Shown: positions 48,017-56,902, numbered from the stretch's first letter. The stretch is 64,000 bases of DNA from Chitinophagaceae bacterium (GCA_023957155.1 JAMLHK010000001.1:124001-188000); one strand, 5' to 3'. The notes: generated by a model from the letters alone, not told the origin. Made by a program: numbers and translations.

Positions 48017-49084
48017 TCACACCCGTTCCTGCGTGAGCTTTTCCGCATTTTCTGCAAACTGGAGCGCGTCTATAAATCCCTGCAGCTCGCCATTCATCAC
48101 ATCATCAAGGTTGTATACCGTAAGGCCTATGCGATGATCCGTAACCCTGCCCTGGGGAAAATTATAGGTTCTGATCTTTGCGGAGCGGTCTCCCGTACTC
48201 ACCAGGCTCTTTCTGTGCCGGGCAATCTCTTCCTCCTGCTTGCGCACCTGTTCTTCATACAGGCGGGTACGCAGCATCTGCATAGCCTTTTCGCGATTAG
48301 CCAATTGAGAGCGTTCCGTCTGGCATACCACAACCGTACCGGTAGGAATATGCGTTAACATCACCTTGGTTTCCACCTTGTTCACATTCTGTCCGCCGGC
48401 GCCCCCGCTTCGTGCGGTTTCCATCTTAACATCACTTTCCCTGAGTTCAAAATCTACTTCATCGGCTTCCGGCATTACGGCAACGGTAGCCGCGCTGGTA
48501 TGTACCCGTCCGCTGGCTTCGGTATGAGGCACCCGCTGCACGCGGTGTACGCCGCTTTCAAATTTCAATACACCATACACATCTTCACCGGTTACTTCCA
48601 GCTCCACTTCTTTATACCCGCCTACGGTTCCTTCGTTTTCACTAAGAATGGATGTTTTCCATCCCCTGCCTTCACAATAGCGGATATACATCCGTAATAA
48701 ATCTCCTGCAAATAAGGATGCCTCATCCCCTCCTGTTCCGGCTCTTATCTCAAGAATCGCATTTTTTTCATCCTGGGGATCTTTAGGTATCAGCATCTGG
48801 CGAATATCCGCCTCAATCCGCTCTTTCTGTTCTTCCAGCAAGGGCAGCTCTTCTTTAGCCATATCCCGCATTTCCGTATCATCGCCATGCATTACTTCTG
48901 TATTGAACTCAATATCGTCCAACAGCTTTTTATACGCATCATACAACCGTACAATCTTTTCAAGACTACGGTACTCCCTGCTGGTAGCCGTAAATTTTTT
49001 ATTGTCATTTACTATTTCCGGATTGGTCAATGCAATACCCAACTGGTCGAACCTGGCCTTAATCGCTTCTAATTTATCTAACAT
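48017..49084 (-). CDS. prfA: Peptide chain release factor 1
   Basis: The 355-residue protein recognises UAA and UAG. The GGQ loop is [19 protein letters not shown] (about residues 227-245), and the tripeptide-anticodon region lies near [18 protein letters not shown]. The N-terminal helical domain is complete and the length is normal. Confidence 0.97.
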   Translation of the reverse strand: MLDKLEAIKARFDQLGIALTNPEIVNDNKKFTATSREYRSLEKIVRLYDAYKKLLDDIEFNTEVMHGDDTEMRDMAKEELPLLEEQKERIEADIRQMLIPKDPQDEKNAILEIRAGTGGDEASLFAGDLLRMYIRYCEGRGWKTSILSENEGTVGGYKEVELEVTGEDVYGVLKFESGVHRVQRVPHTEASGRVHTSAATVAVMPEADEVDFELRESDVKMETARSGGAGGQNVNKVETKVMLTHIPTGTVVVCQTERSQLANREKAMQMLRTRLYEEQVRKQEEEIARHRKSLVSTGDRSAKIRTYNFPQGRVTDHRIGLTVYNLDDVMNGELQGFIDALQFAENAEKLTQERV

Positions 49085-49170
49085 GACTATTGTTCCACAA
49101 GTGCCCGTGGATGGTTTTCTGTTATTTTTTTATTTCCGGCTCTTCAACCGCTGAGTAACTTTTCCTGGAT

Positions 49171-49190
49171 TGCCTGTTTACCGGCAGGCA
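49171..49190. repeat. REP-like palindrome, copy 1
   Basis: TGCCTG and CAGGCA arms surround TTTACCGG. The same core recurs at 54070-54086 and in shortened form at 53628-53639. Confidence 0.45.
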
Positions 49191-49378
49191 GGCCGCCCCT
49201 GCATTCCGAAAGGAATTTCTGCTTTTCAGGGCAGCAAAGTTAATTCAGCCCGGGCGTTTTGCAAATTTCAGGCAGATCAAATATTTACAGGATATTCTCC
49301 GTAAGCAGGCGATTACTTCATGAAAAAAGGATACGGGAATCTCATAAGGATCCTGCAAGTCCTTTGTTCTTCCCTCCT

Positions 49379-49386
49379 TAACTTTG
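49379..49386 (+). promoter_or_regulatory. -7 element directly before trmB
   Basis: TAACTTTG is a perfect TAnnTTTG match, ending only six bases before the trmB ATG at 49393. Transcription would start at or next to the start codon. TTTG at 49363-49366 is too close (12 bases) to be a standard -33 element. Confidence 0.5.
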
Positions 49387-49392
49387 TTTTTT

Positions 49393-50100
49393 ATGGGACA
49401 CAAAAAGTTAATCCGGTTTGAAGCCATTAAAACCTTCCCGAATGTATTGCAATATCCACAAGGCATGCAGGGGAAATGGCATGTTTTTTTTGGCAACAAT
49501 AACGGCATCACATTAGAATTAGCCTGTGGTAAAGGCGAATATACCGTAGCGCTGGCGCAAAAATACCCCGGCAAAAACCTGATCGGCATTGACCTGAAAG
49601 GAAACCGGATATGGGCAGGCGCTAAAAGATGCTTGGAAGGAGGTATAGAAAATGCAGCGTTTTTACGAACGCAAATAGAAAAGATCACCGACTATTTTGC
49701 CGCCGGAGAGGTGGAGGAAATATGGATCACTTTCCCCGATCCGCAATTGCGACTTTCCAGGGCAAAGAAACGGCTCACCCACCCCCGTTTTTTACGGCTA
49801 TACAGGCAGATCCTTGCGCCAGGCGGCTTTATTCATCTGAAAACAGACTCACCAAGTCTCTACCACTTTACCAAACAGGTATGTACGTTGTATGAGCTTC
49901 CGTTAGCAGCCGATGAGGACGATTTATACGCCGGCCAGCACATCAGTGAAGAGCTGAAAATAAAAACTTATTATGAAAGCCTTGATATTGCCGGGAGCAA
50001 CCGGATACATTATTTAAAATTCAGCTTACCCGGAGCATTACCGGCCGACAAAGACGAACAGCTCAAACAGGTATTACATGAAACGGCCCCGGATAAGTAA
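49393..50100 (+). CDS. trmB: tRNA (guanine-N7-)-methyltransferase
   Basis: The 235-residue SAM-dependent enzyme makes m7G46 in tRNA. SAM motif I is LELACGKGEYTVALA (residues 40-54), followed by IGIDLKGNRIWAGAK and the family signature ITFPDPQLRLSRAKKRLTHP near residue 114. I chose the ATG at 49393; a TTG three codons upstream lies inside the -7 element. Confidence 0.94.
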   Translation: MGHKKLIRFEAIKTFPNVLQYPQGMQGKWHVFFGNNNGITLELACGKGEYTVALAQKYPGKNLIGIDLKGNRIWAGAKRCLEGGIENAAFLRTQIEKITDYFAAGEVEEIWITFPDPQLRLSRAKKRLTHPRFLRLYRQILAPGGFIHLKTDSPSLYHFTKQVCTLYELPLAADEDDLYAGQHISEELKIKTYYESLDIAGSNRIHYLKFSLPGALPADKDEQLKQVLHETAPDK

Positions 50101-50141
50101 CCAATTGTATTTTTAACGCGTAAATTGAAGCTTCTGCCGCT

Positions 50142-50150
50142 AGGGAGGTG
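50142..50150 (+). promoter_or_regulatory. Strong Shine-Dalgarno site of the alkyltransferase-like gene
   Basis: AGGGAGGTG lies five bases before the ATG at 50156; GGAGGTGA matches eight consecutive bases of the 16S 3' end. Such strong sites are unusual in Bacteroidota and stand out in this window. Confidence 0.7.
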
Positions 50151-50155
50151 AAAAC

Positions 50156-50551
50156 ATGAAACACAAATCAAAATCCACACTGCTGAAGCAGCCTGTCAAA
50201 CCACAAAAAATAAAAAGGAAAGACTCTTTTTTTGAGTCCGTATATGATGTTGTCCGGCTCATACCCCCGGGGCGCATTACCTCTTACGGCGCCATAGCGG
50301 CATATTTAGGCACTAAGCTGTCTGCCAGGATGGTAGGCTGGGCAATGAATGCAGCAGGCACGGCATTTCCTCCCGTTCCCGCACACCGGGTGGTAAACCG
50401 TAACGGCATGTTAACCGGCAAACATCATTTTGCCACACCCACTTTAATGGAAGATCTTTTAAAAAGCGAGGGTATAAAAGTTAAAAAAGATACCATTGTA
50501 CATTTTGAACAGCTATTCTGGGATCCCTCCCGGGAGCTGGAAACCGGATAA
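50156..50551 (+). CDS. Alkyltransferase-like protein (MGMT family, no active Cys)
   Basis: The 131-residue protein has the MGMT fold: IPPGRITSYGAIAAYLGTK, ARMVGWAMNAAG and PVPAHRVVNRNGML. The usual PCHRV active site is PAHRV here (about residues 79-83), so alkyl transfer to Cys is impossible. Cys-less ATL proteins bind O6-alkylguanine and hand it to nucleotide excision repair. The Lys-rich N-terminus (KSTLLKQPVKPQKIKRKDS) could aid DNA binding. It has an unusually strong ribosome binding site. Confidence 0.9.
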   Translation: MKHKSKSTLLKQPVKPQKIKRKDSFFESVYDVVRLIPPGRITSYGAIAAYLGTKLSARMVGWAMNAAGTAFPPVPAHRVVNRNGMLTGKHHFATPTLMEDLLKSEGIKVKKDTIVHFEQLFWDPSRELETG

Positions 50552-50625
50552 CCCTGTGGGATATGCGTAATTTTTATACGTTAATAACAGTATCTTTCCG
50601 GAATAATCAACTCTATATGTACAAT

Positions 50626-52020
50626 ATGTATAAGCCAAATAGAATCATGCTGCCGCTGGCTGTTTTCGGAACTTTTTTAATGGCTTCCTGCTTGGATAAA
50701 AAAACAAATACATCAATGCGCTTTACAGAAACCCAACTTACTCATGACCGGTATGGTCACTTTTTAAATTCAACCCAGGTTTTTTCGCCCGACAATCAAT
50801 GGATCGTATATGATACCCGGAATGACGATGGCGGTATCGGAGTTACGGGCAGCATTGAGATGGTGAATGCAGTAACCGGTAAAATCCAGCCGCTGTACCG
50901 TACGCAAAATCAAACTCAGGACGGACCGGGTGTGGGTGCAGTAACCTTTTCACCGGTGGATCATACCGTTTTATTTATTCATGGTATACGCAATGCCAAC
51001 GCAGATCGTCCTTATGGTTTTGCCCGCCGTACAGGTGTGGCTATCCATACCGATAAGCCTTTTGAACCGGTATTTTTCGATGCCCGTAATATAACACCGC
51101 CTTTTACCCCCGGGGCACTGCGTGGAGGAACCCACGCCCATACCTGGAGCGGGGACGGGCAATGGATCAGTTGTACTTACAATGATTACCTCATGGAACA
51201 ACTATCCAAAACTGATTCTGCCGTTAAAGACCTCAGAACAATTGCCATTATGGTGCCCGGAAAAGTGACGGTACCTGACGATGGCACATTAGAAAATAAT
51301 AATGGCGAAAAGTTTTCTGCGGTAGTGGCAACCGTTACGGAGAATCCCAAGCCCGGAAGCGATGAGATTGACAAGGCCTTTGATGAGTGCTGGATCGGCA
51401 GCCAGGGTTACCAGAAAGCCGATGGAAGCCGCCAGCTCAGGGCTATCGCATTTCAGGGTAATGTACGCAATGAAAAAAACGAAACCATTGCCGAAGTATT
51501 CGTAGCAGACATCCCGGAAGATATTACCACCCCTTCTCCCGGCGGTCGCTTAGAAGGGACGGATCATACCCGTCCGGACGTGCCTGCGGGTGTTGTACAA
51601 AGGAGGATTACCCATACCCAGCATGGTGTTAAAGGTCCAAGACACTGGCTGCGCAGTACTTCCGATGGTACCCTGATCTTATTCCTGGCAAAGGATTCAA
51701 CCGGAATCACCCAGGTATTTGGGGTTTCACCAAACGGAGGTCCCATTACGCAGATATCTTTTAATGCCTTTCCTGTACAGGGGCCTATCAATATCAGCCC
51801 GGACAATAAATATGTTTCTTATATCGCTGATCACAGCGTATTCATCACCGGTATACAAACTCACGAGTCTGAGCGTTTAACTCCCGCTGATACATCCAAA
51901 TCAGCTCCCTTTGGTGCGGCAATATGGTCGAATGATGGCAAAACATTAGCGTTCAACCGCCGTATTGAGGAGGAAGGAAAATCGTATATCCAAATATTTT
52001 TGTTGAAGCAGGAACCCTGA
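50626..52020 (+). CDS. Predicted lipoprotein of the DUF3748 (YidR-like) type
   Basis: The protein (about 464 residues from this start) has a lipobox FLMASC near residue 22 and a beta-propeller-like body with TolB/WD-type repeats: HFLNSTQVFSPDNQWIVYDT, VGAVTFSPVDHTVLFIHG, GDGQWISCTYND and NISPDNKYVSYIAD. The pattern fits DUF3748 proteins, which have no known function. The start is uncertain: in-frame ATGs occur at 50563, 50617, 50626 and 50647. I prefer 50626, because a likely -7 element (TATCTTTC, near 50590) lies between 50563 and it. Confidence 0.8.
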   Translation: MYKPNRIMLPLAVFGTFLMASCLDKKTNTSMRFTETQLTHDRYGHFLNSTQVFSPDNQWIVYDTRNDDGGIGVTGSIEMVNAVTGKIQPLYRTQNQTQDGPGVGAVTFSPVDHTVLFIHGIRNANADRPYGFARRTGVAIHTDKPFEPVFFDARNITPPFTPGALRGGTHAHTWSGDGQWISCTYNDYLMEQLSKTDSAVKDLRTIAIMVPGKVTVPDDGTLENNNGEKFSAVVATVTENPKPGSDEIDKAFDECWIGSQGYQKADGSRQLRAIAFQGNVRNEKNETIAEVFVADIPEDITTPSPGGRLEGTDHTRPDVPAGVVQRRITHTQHGVKGPRHWLRSTSDGTLILFLAKDSTGITQVFGVSPNGGPITQISFNAFPVQGPINISPDNKYVSYIADHSVFITGIQTHESERLTPADTSKSAPFGAAIWSNDGKTLAFNRRIEEEGKSYIQIFLLKQEP

Positions 52021-52180
52021 ATAGTATAACGGGCCAAGCCCTGCATATTAAATATTTGATATGCCATGCAGCACTTTATGTAATTATCTGCTCAGTATTT
52101 TATCGTAACCGGGTATAGTTTAAAAATGTATACGGTTTTAATACACTTTAAGGATAAACCATAAACCTGCCATTTTTACT

Positions 52181-52984
52181 ATGAAATTCATACAAGTCCT
52201 CCTTTATTGTGCAATCATACTCCACACAGGAAGCAGTTGCAACCGCTATTATTATAAGCCCAATGCCGTAAACACCCCGCTGTTTACAGATGCGGGCCAG
52301 GCACACCTGAATATAGCCGGCAGCCTGGGGAACGGGGGCTCCCTTGCCTATAATGACTATGATTATACCGGCACCCGTTATGTTTTTGATGCACAGGTCT
52401 CCGTTTCCCCCCTCAGGCATCTGGGCATTATAGCCAATTACAGTACATACGGATACACCCCCGATAACCCTGATATTGCCAGCGGCAATGTTGATGGCAA
52501 AGCAAATCTGCTTGAGTTTGGGGCAGGAGGATACTACGCCAAAGGCAGGAAGTTTAAACTCGTTACAGACTGCTACGCAGGCTATGGATTCGGCCGCATA
52601 AAGAGTGATGTGGACATGAATATCAATCGCTTTTTCTTACAGCCGGGAATCGGTGTTCGTTCTCCCGCATTTGATGCTGCCTTTAATCTTCGCCTGGTTA
52701 GTGTCAGGTACAAAAATTTAAACGATAAAGGGAGAGGTGATGACTACCTTTTACAAAGACATCTGATTAATAATAACGGACAACGTATTGATAACACCAG
52801 TTACGCTTTTGCCGAACCATCTTTTACGGTAAGAACAGGCTACAAGTTTATTAAAGCGCAGCTACAAATGGTGGTCGCACACGAAATAATCAGCACACGC
52901 TGGGACTATAATCCTTACCGGTATACCGTAGGTCTTTATTTCAGCCTGGAAGAGGCTATTGCTGAAGCCATGAAAGGTCGTTGA
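52181..52984 (+). CDS. Beta-barrel-like protein with a lipoprotein signal
   Basis: The 267-residue protein begins with a signal sequence containing a lipobox-like TGSSC near residue 20. The rest alternates polar and hydrophobic residues with many Gly, Tyr and Asn, as in an 8-10 strand outer-membrane barrel (for example LEFGAGGYYAKGRKFKLVTD, then FFLQPGIGVRSPAFDAAFNL). No known family is recognised. A lipid-anchored barrel would be unusual; the Cys may simply lie at a normal signal cleavage site. Confidence 0.75.
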   Translation: MKFIQVLLYCAIILHTGSSCNRYYYKPNAVNTPLFTDAGQAHLNIAGSLGNGGSLAYNDYDYTGTRYVFDAQVSVSPLRHLGIIANYSTYGYTPDNPDIASGNVDGKANLLEFGAGGYYAKGRKFKLVTDCYAGYGFGRIKSDVDMNINRFFLQPGIGVRSPAFDAAFNLRLVSVRYKNLNDKGRGDDYLLQRHLINNNGQRIDNTSYAFAEPSFTVRTGYKFIKAQLQMVVAHEIISTRWDYNPYRYTVGLYFSLEEAIAEAMKGR

Positions 52985-53530
52985 TCACCGGCTCCAGGCA
53001 GGCTTATGCTTCAACACTTTTTTATACACGGGACAATCCGGAGTATGCGCACCGGGCAAATAACCGGTACTCAGTAAAAATTCATTTACGATTTCTCCGC
53101 CGGTAAACCTGAAATGCCGTTTGAACAATCGCACCCATTCTTCCTTAGTTTGGGGATGGTGCCGATCAAGCCAGCACTTAAAAGACCCGTACTCCTTTTG
53201 CAGTTGCAGAATAACCCTGGCGTTTTCAATGGCGGCATTAATTTTTAACCGGTTCCGGATAATACCCGCATCATTAAGCAGCCGCTCCCGGTCTTTCTCT
53301 CCATACCCGGCTACTTTCCTGATGTTGAACTGGTGAAATGCTTTCCTGAAATTTTCCTGTTTTTTTAAAATGGTACTCCAGCTCAAACCCGCCTGGTTAA
53401 TTTCCAGCATTAAACGACAAAACAATTCATTATCATCTACAATTGGAAAACCATAGTGATTATCGTGATAATCCCTGTGTATATTTTCTTCCGAAGCACT
53501 TAACCCTTTTATATAACTGCAATAACTCAT
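52985..53530 (-). CDS. tag: DNA-3-methyladenine glycosylase I
   Basis: The 181-residue enzyme excises 3-methyladenine. Family features are present: the zinc ligands Cys near residue 4 (SYCSY) and His in YHDNHYGFP, with His and Cys in HTPDC near residue 165, and the helix-hairpin-helix-like core LEINQAGLSWSTILKKQENF. The length is normal. It is convergent with the beta-barrel gene; the stop codons abut. Confidence 0.95.
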   Translation of the reverse strand: MSYCSYIKGLSASEENIHRDYHDNHYGFPIVDDNELFCRLMLEINQAGLSWSTILKKQENFRKAFHQFNIRKVAGYGEKDRERLLNDAGIIRNRLKINAAIENARVILQLQKEYGSFKCWLDRHHPQTKEEWVRLFKRHFRFTGGEIVNEFLLSTGYLPGAHTPDCPVYKKVLKHKPAWSR

Positions 53531-53627
53531 TGTATTATACAGACTAAAATAAATATAACCCTACGCACTATATTTTATTATCTCTACGAGGCCTGACTGC
53601 GTACCGATGGTCCCTGATCCCCGGGAC

Positions 53628-53639
53628 TGCCTGGCAGGC
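53628..53639. repeat. REP-like palindrome, shortened copy
   Basis: TGCCTGGCAGGC resembles the arms of the repeats at 49171 and 54070 without their inner spacer. Confidence 0.3.
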
Positions 53640-53650
53640 TTTCATATTAT

Positions 53651-53968
53651 TCACACTTCTACCGTATCATACACGATCACTTTTTTCCACAGATGTTTAC
53701 ATTCATCCACAAACTTCAGGTGAATGGGATCCGTCTGGTAGCTGTCCTGGTCAGCTTTATCTTTAAAAAACGCCAGCCAGGAAAGCGCATACGAGCTGTC
53801 AATTACATCACGGCGGGTATCTGCAGGTTTGCCAATATGAAAGGACCGGATGGTGGTAACTGCCGAAAGCTTTCTTAACCCTTCGGCCAATTGATCAAAA
53901 TCTTCTTTACTATCCGGCCGGTTAAGCCAGAAATAAACGTGATGAATAAAAGTCTCTTTTTCTATCAT
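53651..53968 (-). CDS. Dabb-family alpha/beta-barrel protein
   Basis: The 105-residue protein matches the Dabb (stress-responsive A/B barrel) family: IHHVYFWLNRPDSKEDFDQL at the start, with the conserved HIGKPADTRRDVIDSSYALS segment and a typical WKKVIVYD end. It is a small dimeric cytoplasmic fold with no assigned reaction in bacteria. Confidence 0.9.
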   Translation of the reverse strand: MIEKETFIHHVYFWLNRPDSKEDFDQLAEGLRKLSAVTTIRSFHIGKPADTRRDVIDSSYALSWLAFFKDKADQDSYQTDPIHLKFVDECKHLWKKVIVYDTVEV

Positions 53969-54069
53969 AGCGGGTGTAATTTGAATCCGTCTTTTGCTCT
54001 GTACAGGCGCTGTTGGTACTATAGGTACCTGATGAACAAACGTACATGAAATTTTTCATTCATAAAACC

Positions 54070-54086
54070 TGCCTGTTCCGGCAGGC
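54070..54086. repeat. REP-like palindrome, copy 2
   Basis: TGCCTG TTCCGG CAGGC matches the core of the copy at 49171-49190 apart from a 2-base difference in the loop. Confidence 0.45.
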
Positions 54087-54114
54087 GGATACACCAATAA
54101 ATAAGGTAGTATAA

Positions 54115-54144
54115 AAGAAAACCCCGCAGCAGGCAGTGCGGGGT
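54115..54144 (-). terminator. Rho-independent terminator after the small ORF
   Basis: ACCCCGC (54121-54127) and GCGGGGT (54138-54144) form a 7-bp GC-rich stem with a 10-base loop. On the minus strand it is followed by TTTTCTTTT. It lies 10 bases after the stop of the 56-codon frame at 54155, and 327 bases after the L,D-transpeptidase gene. Confidence 0.7.
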
Positions 54145-54154
54145 CTCATTCCAG

Positions 54155-54325
54155 TTACCCGGTAATGATTAACATCCACGGAAAGAGAAACATATCATAA
54201 ATAGATAGTAAACGGATGATTTCCGCTGCAAGGCTTCTTATTAATTTGCTAATGTTAACCATTCCCGAAAAGAACACCGCTATACCAACAGTAAATATCG
54301 TATTAATTTCGCGCTGGTCACGCAT
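54155..54325 (-). CDS. Possible 56-residue membrane-associated small protein
   Basis: This minus-strand frame runs from ATG at 54325 to TAA at 54155. The protein begins MRDQREINTIFTVGIAVFFS and ends FPWMLIITG. It has two hydrophobic stretches around an amphipathic middle (KLIRSLAAEIIRLLSIY). A strong terminator follows the stop by 10 bases, which is the main support. An in-frame TAA lies eight codons before the ATG. The start region overlaps a possible RNA structure (54323-54360), so the locus could instead be a small RNA or the 3' tail of the L,D-transpeptidase transcript. Confidence 0.35.
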   Translation of the reverse strand: MRDQREINTIFTVGIAVFFSGMVNISKLIRSLAAEIIRLLSIYDMFLFPWMLIITG

Positions 54326-54471
54326 ATAGCATTGCTGTCCAAAATCTTATGCACCATGCGCAGAACAGCTCATCCCGGAAACCCGGCTGACCCGACATTA
54401 CAGGAATACAATTTTTTGTGCTAATGTGTTAACATCTGATAACAGGGAGGAAGAAAAACAGGAACAGATTA

Positions 54472-55083
54472 TCATTTTTCAATGATCACTTCCGTACCGA
54501 TAGGGAGCATTTCATACAATTCATCCATATCGCTGTATCGTACAGAAATACAGCCTGCAGTCCAGTTAATGTATTTGTCAATTACCCATTCTTCATCGGG
54601 CCGTGTGCCATGTATGCCAATTCCTCCGCCGATGGAAGCTTTTTGGGGTATAGCGCCCGTTGCTTTCCGCATTTTAAATTTTTCATAGCTCTCCCGGGTG
54701 GGATAATCAAGCAGCAGGAATTTGCCCCACCGCTTATGAATTTTCTTACCCACAATCCGGAAATGACCTTCCGGCGTTAACCGGTCGCCTTCCATACGCT
54801 TATCTTCCTGGCTCTTATTTCCAAAAACCACGGGGTAGGTTCCGTACCAGCCTTCCTGGTCAAACAACGTCATCTCGTAAGCGCTCTTTTTTATAACCAG
54901 CCGGTATCCGGTGTTTACGGGTATATGAGAAGATGACTGATTTTTATGCAACGTTGACGTATCGGCAGGAATTACCGGGTGGGGTGTAAAAACAATACCT
55001 GTATTATTAACCGTTTGAAACACAGAAAAAATCCCCGGCAGCAGAATCACCGAAAAAAAGCGAAGCGGATCAATCATAATCAA
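54472..55083 (-). CDS. L,D-transpeptidase (YkuD domain), exported
   Basis: The 203-residue protein has an N-terminal hydrophobic signal or anchor (residues 5-25) and a YkuD domain. The catalytic region is GIGIHGTRPDEEWVIDKYIN followed by WTAGCISVRYSDMDELYEML, with Cys near residue 179 and the conserved His. It forms L,D-crosslinks or attaches proteins in peptidoglycan. An alternative start is the Met at residue 3. Confidence 0.92.
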   Translation of the reverse strand: MIMIDPLRFFSVILLPGIFSVFQTVNNTGIVFTPHPVIPADTSTLHKNQSSSHIPVNTGYRLVIKKSAYEMTLFDQEGWYGTYPVVFGNKSQEDKRMEGDRLTPEGHFRIVGKKIHKRWGKFLLLDYPTRESYEKFKMRKATGAIPQKASIGGGIGIHGTRPDEEWVIDKYINWTAGCISVRYSDMDELYEMLPIGTEVIIEK

Positions 55084-55273
55084 TAATTAAGCGTATAAAA
55101 AAACGCATAGGCGGGGCTAATATTTCTACTTACGGATTTCTTTGATCTTTGATAGTACCGCAAATAAATAACCAAAAAATGTTACGCTTTATATAATAAA
55201 TTACGTGGTAGCCTGAATGTCAGCACGGAGTGAAGGAGCGCTATGCCGGATCAGTCCCAAACGGACAAATACC

Positions 55274-55879
55274 CTATAAACCGGCCTTAAGTTCCAGTAA
55301 AAAGCCTTTAAGCTTTTCCAGGCGCTGGATGATCCCGAAATTTTGCTCTGCTTTTAACCTGTTTTTCTTCAGGTACGCTTTAGCACCCTCGATGGTATAT
55401 TTCCTTTGACGCAGTAAATGATGAATAAGGGAAAGATTCTTAATGTCTTCCGGGCGAAAATGCCGGTCTCCTTTCCTGTTCTTTCTGGGTTTTAAAATAT
55501 CAAACTCCGTTTCCCAATACCGTAAAAGAGAAGCATTCAGGCTAAACATTTCCGCTACTTCCCCTATGCTGTAATACCGCCTTTTAAACAACTCCTCATC
55601 AGCAGGAATATGGATCATGGCAGACTCAGACTCCATCTCCTTTATGGATTTCCGTCCTCTCTTTCCTTTTTTTGCGGGGATTGTGCTTTTTTTAGGCACA
55701 GCAGAAATTACCGGAACAGGCGCTAAGGTTATCGGCTCAGCATCAGCAAAACCGGTTGAATCGTCAGGGGCTTCAACATCATCTTGCTCCGGCCCTACCT
55801 CTTCCTCCACCTCTACCGGCAGCTTAACCGGCTGCGGCTGCTCTGCATAAGATTCAAACAAGTCCAGTTGCTTAACCAT
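55274..55879 (-). CDS. MerR-family transcriptional regulator
   Basis: The 201-residue protein has a long low-complexity N-terminus (Glu/Pro/Lys-rich, about residues 10-85) and a C-terminal MerR helix-turn-helix: RRYYSIGEVAEMFSLNASLL and RYWETEFDILKPRKNRKGDR, then FRPEDIKNLSLIHHLLRQRK. There is no effector domain or metal-binding Cys after it. This form is common in Bacteroidota; its targets are unknown. It shares strand and a 51-base gap with the M23 peptidase gene upstream. Confidence 0.9.
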   Translation of the reverse strand: MVKQLDLFESYAEQPQPVKLPVEVEEEVGPEQDDVEAPDDSTGFADAEPITLAPVPVISAVPKKSTIPAKKGKRGRKSIKEMESESAMIHIPADEELFKRRYYSIGEVAEMFSLNASLLRYWETEFDILKPRKNRKGDRHFRPEDIKNLSLIHHLLRQRKYTIEGAKAYLKKNRLKAEQNFGIIQRLEKLKGFLLELKAGL

Positions 55880-55930
55880 ATCGCTAAATTAACGTTATGC
55901 AGAGAAAATGATACCGTAAATTATCAACAT

Positions 55931-56902
55931 TTAGTCAAAGCTCTGATTACCCGATGCGGCAATCTTTACAATGCGGTCAAATTGCTCCGGAGTAAGATCA
56001 TTATAAAAGAAGTAAATGGGATCTATATGCCGTTTATTTTTCCGGACTTCATAATGCAGATGCGGGCCTGTTGATTTTCCGGTATTGCCTACCCAGCCGA
56101 TTAATTCGCCGCGTTTTACCCGCTGGCCTACTTTAGCTTTAATCCGGTATTGATGACCATATAATGTTTCATAACCATACCCGTGATTAATAATAACATG
56201 ATTCCCATACCCGTTACCGGTATTACCTGCCAGCCGTACTACCCCGTCTGCCGTTGCATATATGGGCGTTCCCTGTGGAGCGGCAAAATCAAGTCCTGCA
56301 TGTAATTTAACCGTTTTGTATACCGGGTCAATACGATAGCCGAAACCGGAAGCTACCCGTTTCAAATCTTTATTACTTACCGGCTGGATGGCAGGCGTTG
56401 CCGCCAGCATTTTTTCTTTATCCCTGATCATCGCCTCAATCTCCTGGTACGATTTTTTCTGAACAGTGATGCGGTTCATCAACTTATCTAAGGTGGAAGC
56501 AATAGAAAAAGCCAGTTCATTATCCTCCATTCGTTCGGCTAACCGGACTTCCTGTTGCTTTTCTATCTGTTTTGACCTCGCACTATCAGGTATGGGGTCT
56601 GCTTCAAATATTTCCCGGTATACATGGTTGTCCCTGTTTTCCAGTTCCACCATCTGTTGCTGAATCAGCTTCACCTTATTATTCAAAATCCGGTAATCAT
56701 CCTTAATACGTTCATTTTCCTGGCGCATGAGCATCTCCTTAGGTGAATCAATAACCCGGAAGGCAATCGCCACAATAATTAAGGCTGTTACAATTGCCGC
56801 AGCAAGGAATCCCAGTATACGCAGGAGTTTCACCCGCAGGGGAGTCACAAGTTTTTCGTAACGGAGTGAATTGGTATTGTAATAATATTTAATTTTTTTC
56901 AT
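55931..56902 (-). CDS. M23-family peptidoglycan endopeptidase, membrane-anchored
   Basis: The 323-residue protein has one N-terminal membrane helix (about residues 28-50), a coiled-coil stretch (60-175), and a C-terminal LytM domain. The zinc motif is complete: KLHAGLDFAAP (His and Asp) and GPHLHYEVR, with GHQYRIKAKVGQRV between. It resembles periplasmic cell-wall endopeptidases that act in growth or division. It is divergent from alaS with a 137-base gap. Confidence 0.94.
   Translation of the reverse strand: MKKIKYYYNTNSLRYEKLVTPLRVKLLRILGFLAAAIVTALIIVAIAFRVIDSPKEMLMRQENERIKDDYRILNNKVKLIQQQMVELENRDNHVYREIFEADPIPDSARSKQIEKQQEVRLAERMEDNELAFSIASTLDKLMNRITVQKKSYQEIEAMIRDKEKMLAATPAIQPVSNKDLKRVASGFGYRIDPVYKTVKLHAGLDFAAPQGTPIYATADGVVRLAGNTGNGYGNHVIINHGYGYETLYGHQYRIKAKVGQRVKRGELIGWVGNTGKSTGPHLHYEVRKNKRHIDPIYFFYNDLTPEQFDRIVKIAASGNQSFD

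Larger units (their letters stand above)
49085..49392. other. Gene-free stretch between prfA and trmB
   Basis: I see no convincing gene here. It contains a REP-like palindrome (TGCCTG, 8 bases, CAGGCA at 49171-49190), a small hairpin near 49203-49216 (ATTCC/GGAAT), and at its right end the trmB -7 element. A 147-codon frame on the minus strand runs mostly through trmB and has no protein-like character. Confidence 0.5.
53969..54154. other. Gene-free stretch with repeat and terminator
   Basis: Contains the REP-like palindrome at 54070-54086 and the minus-strand terminator at 54115-54144. No coding frame is convincing. Confidence 0.5.
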
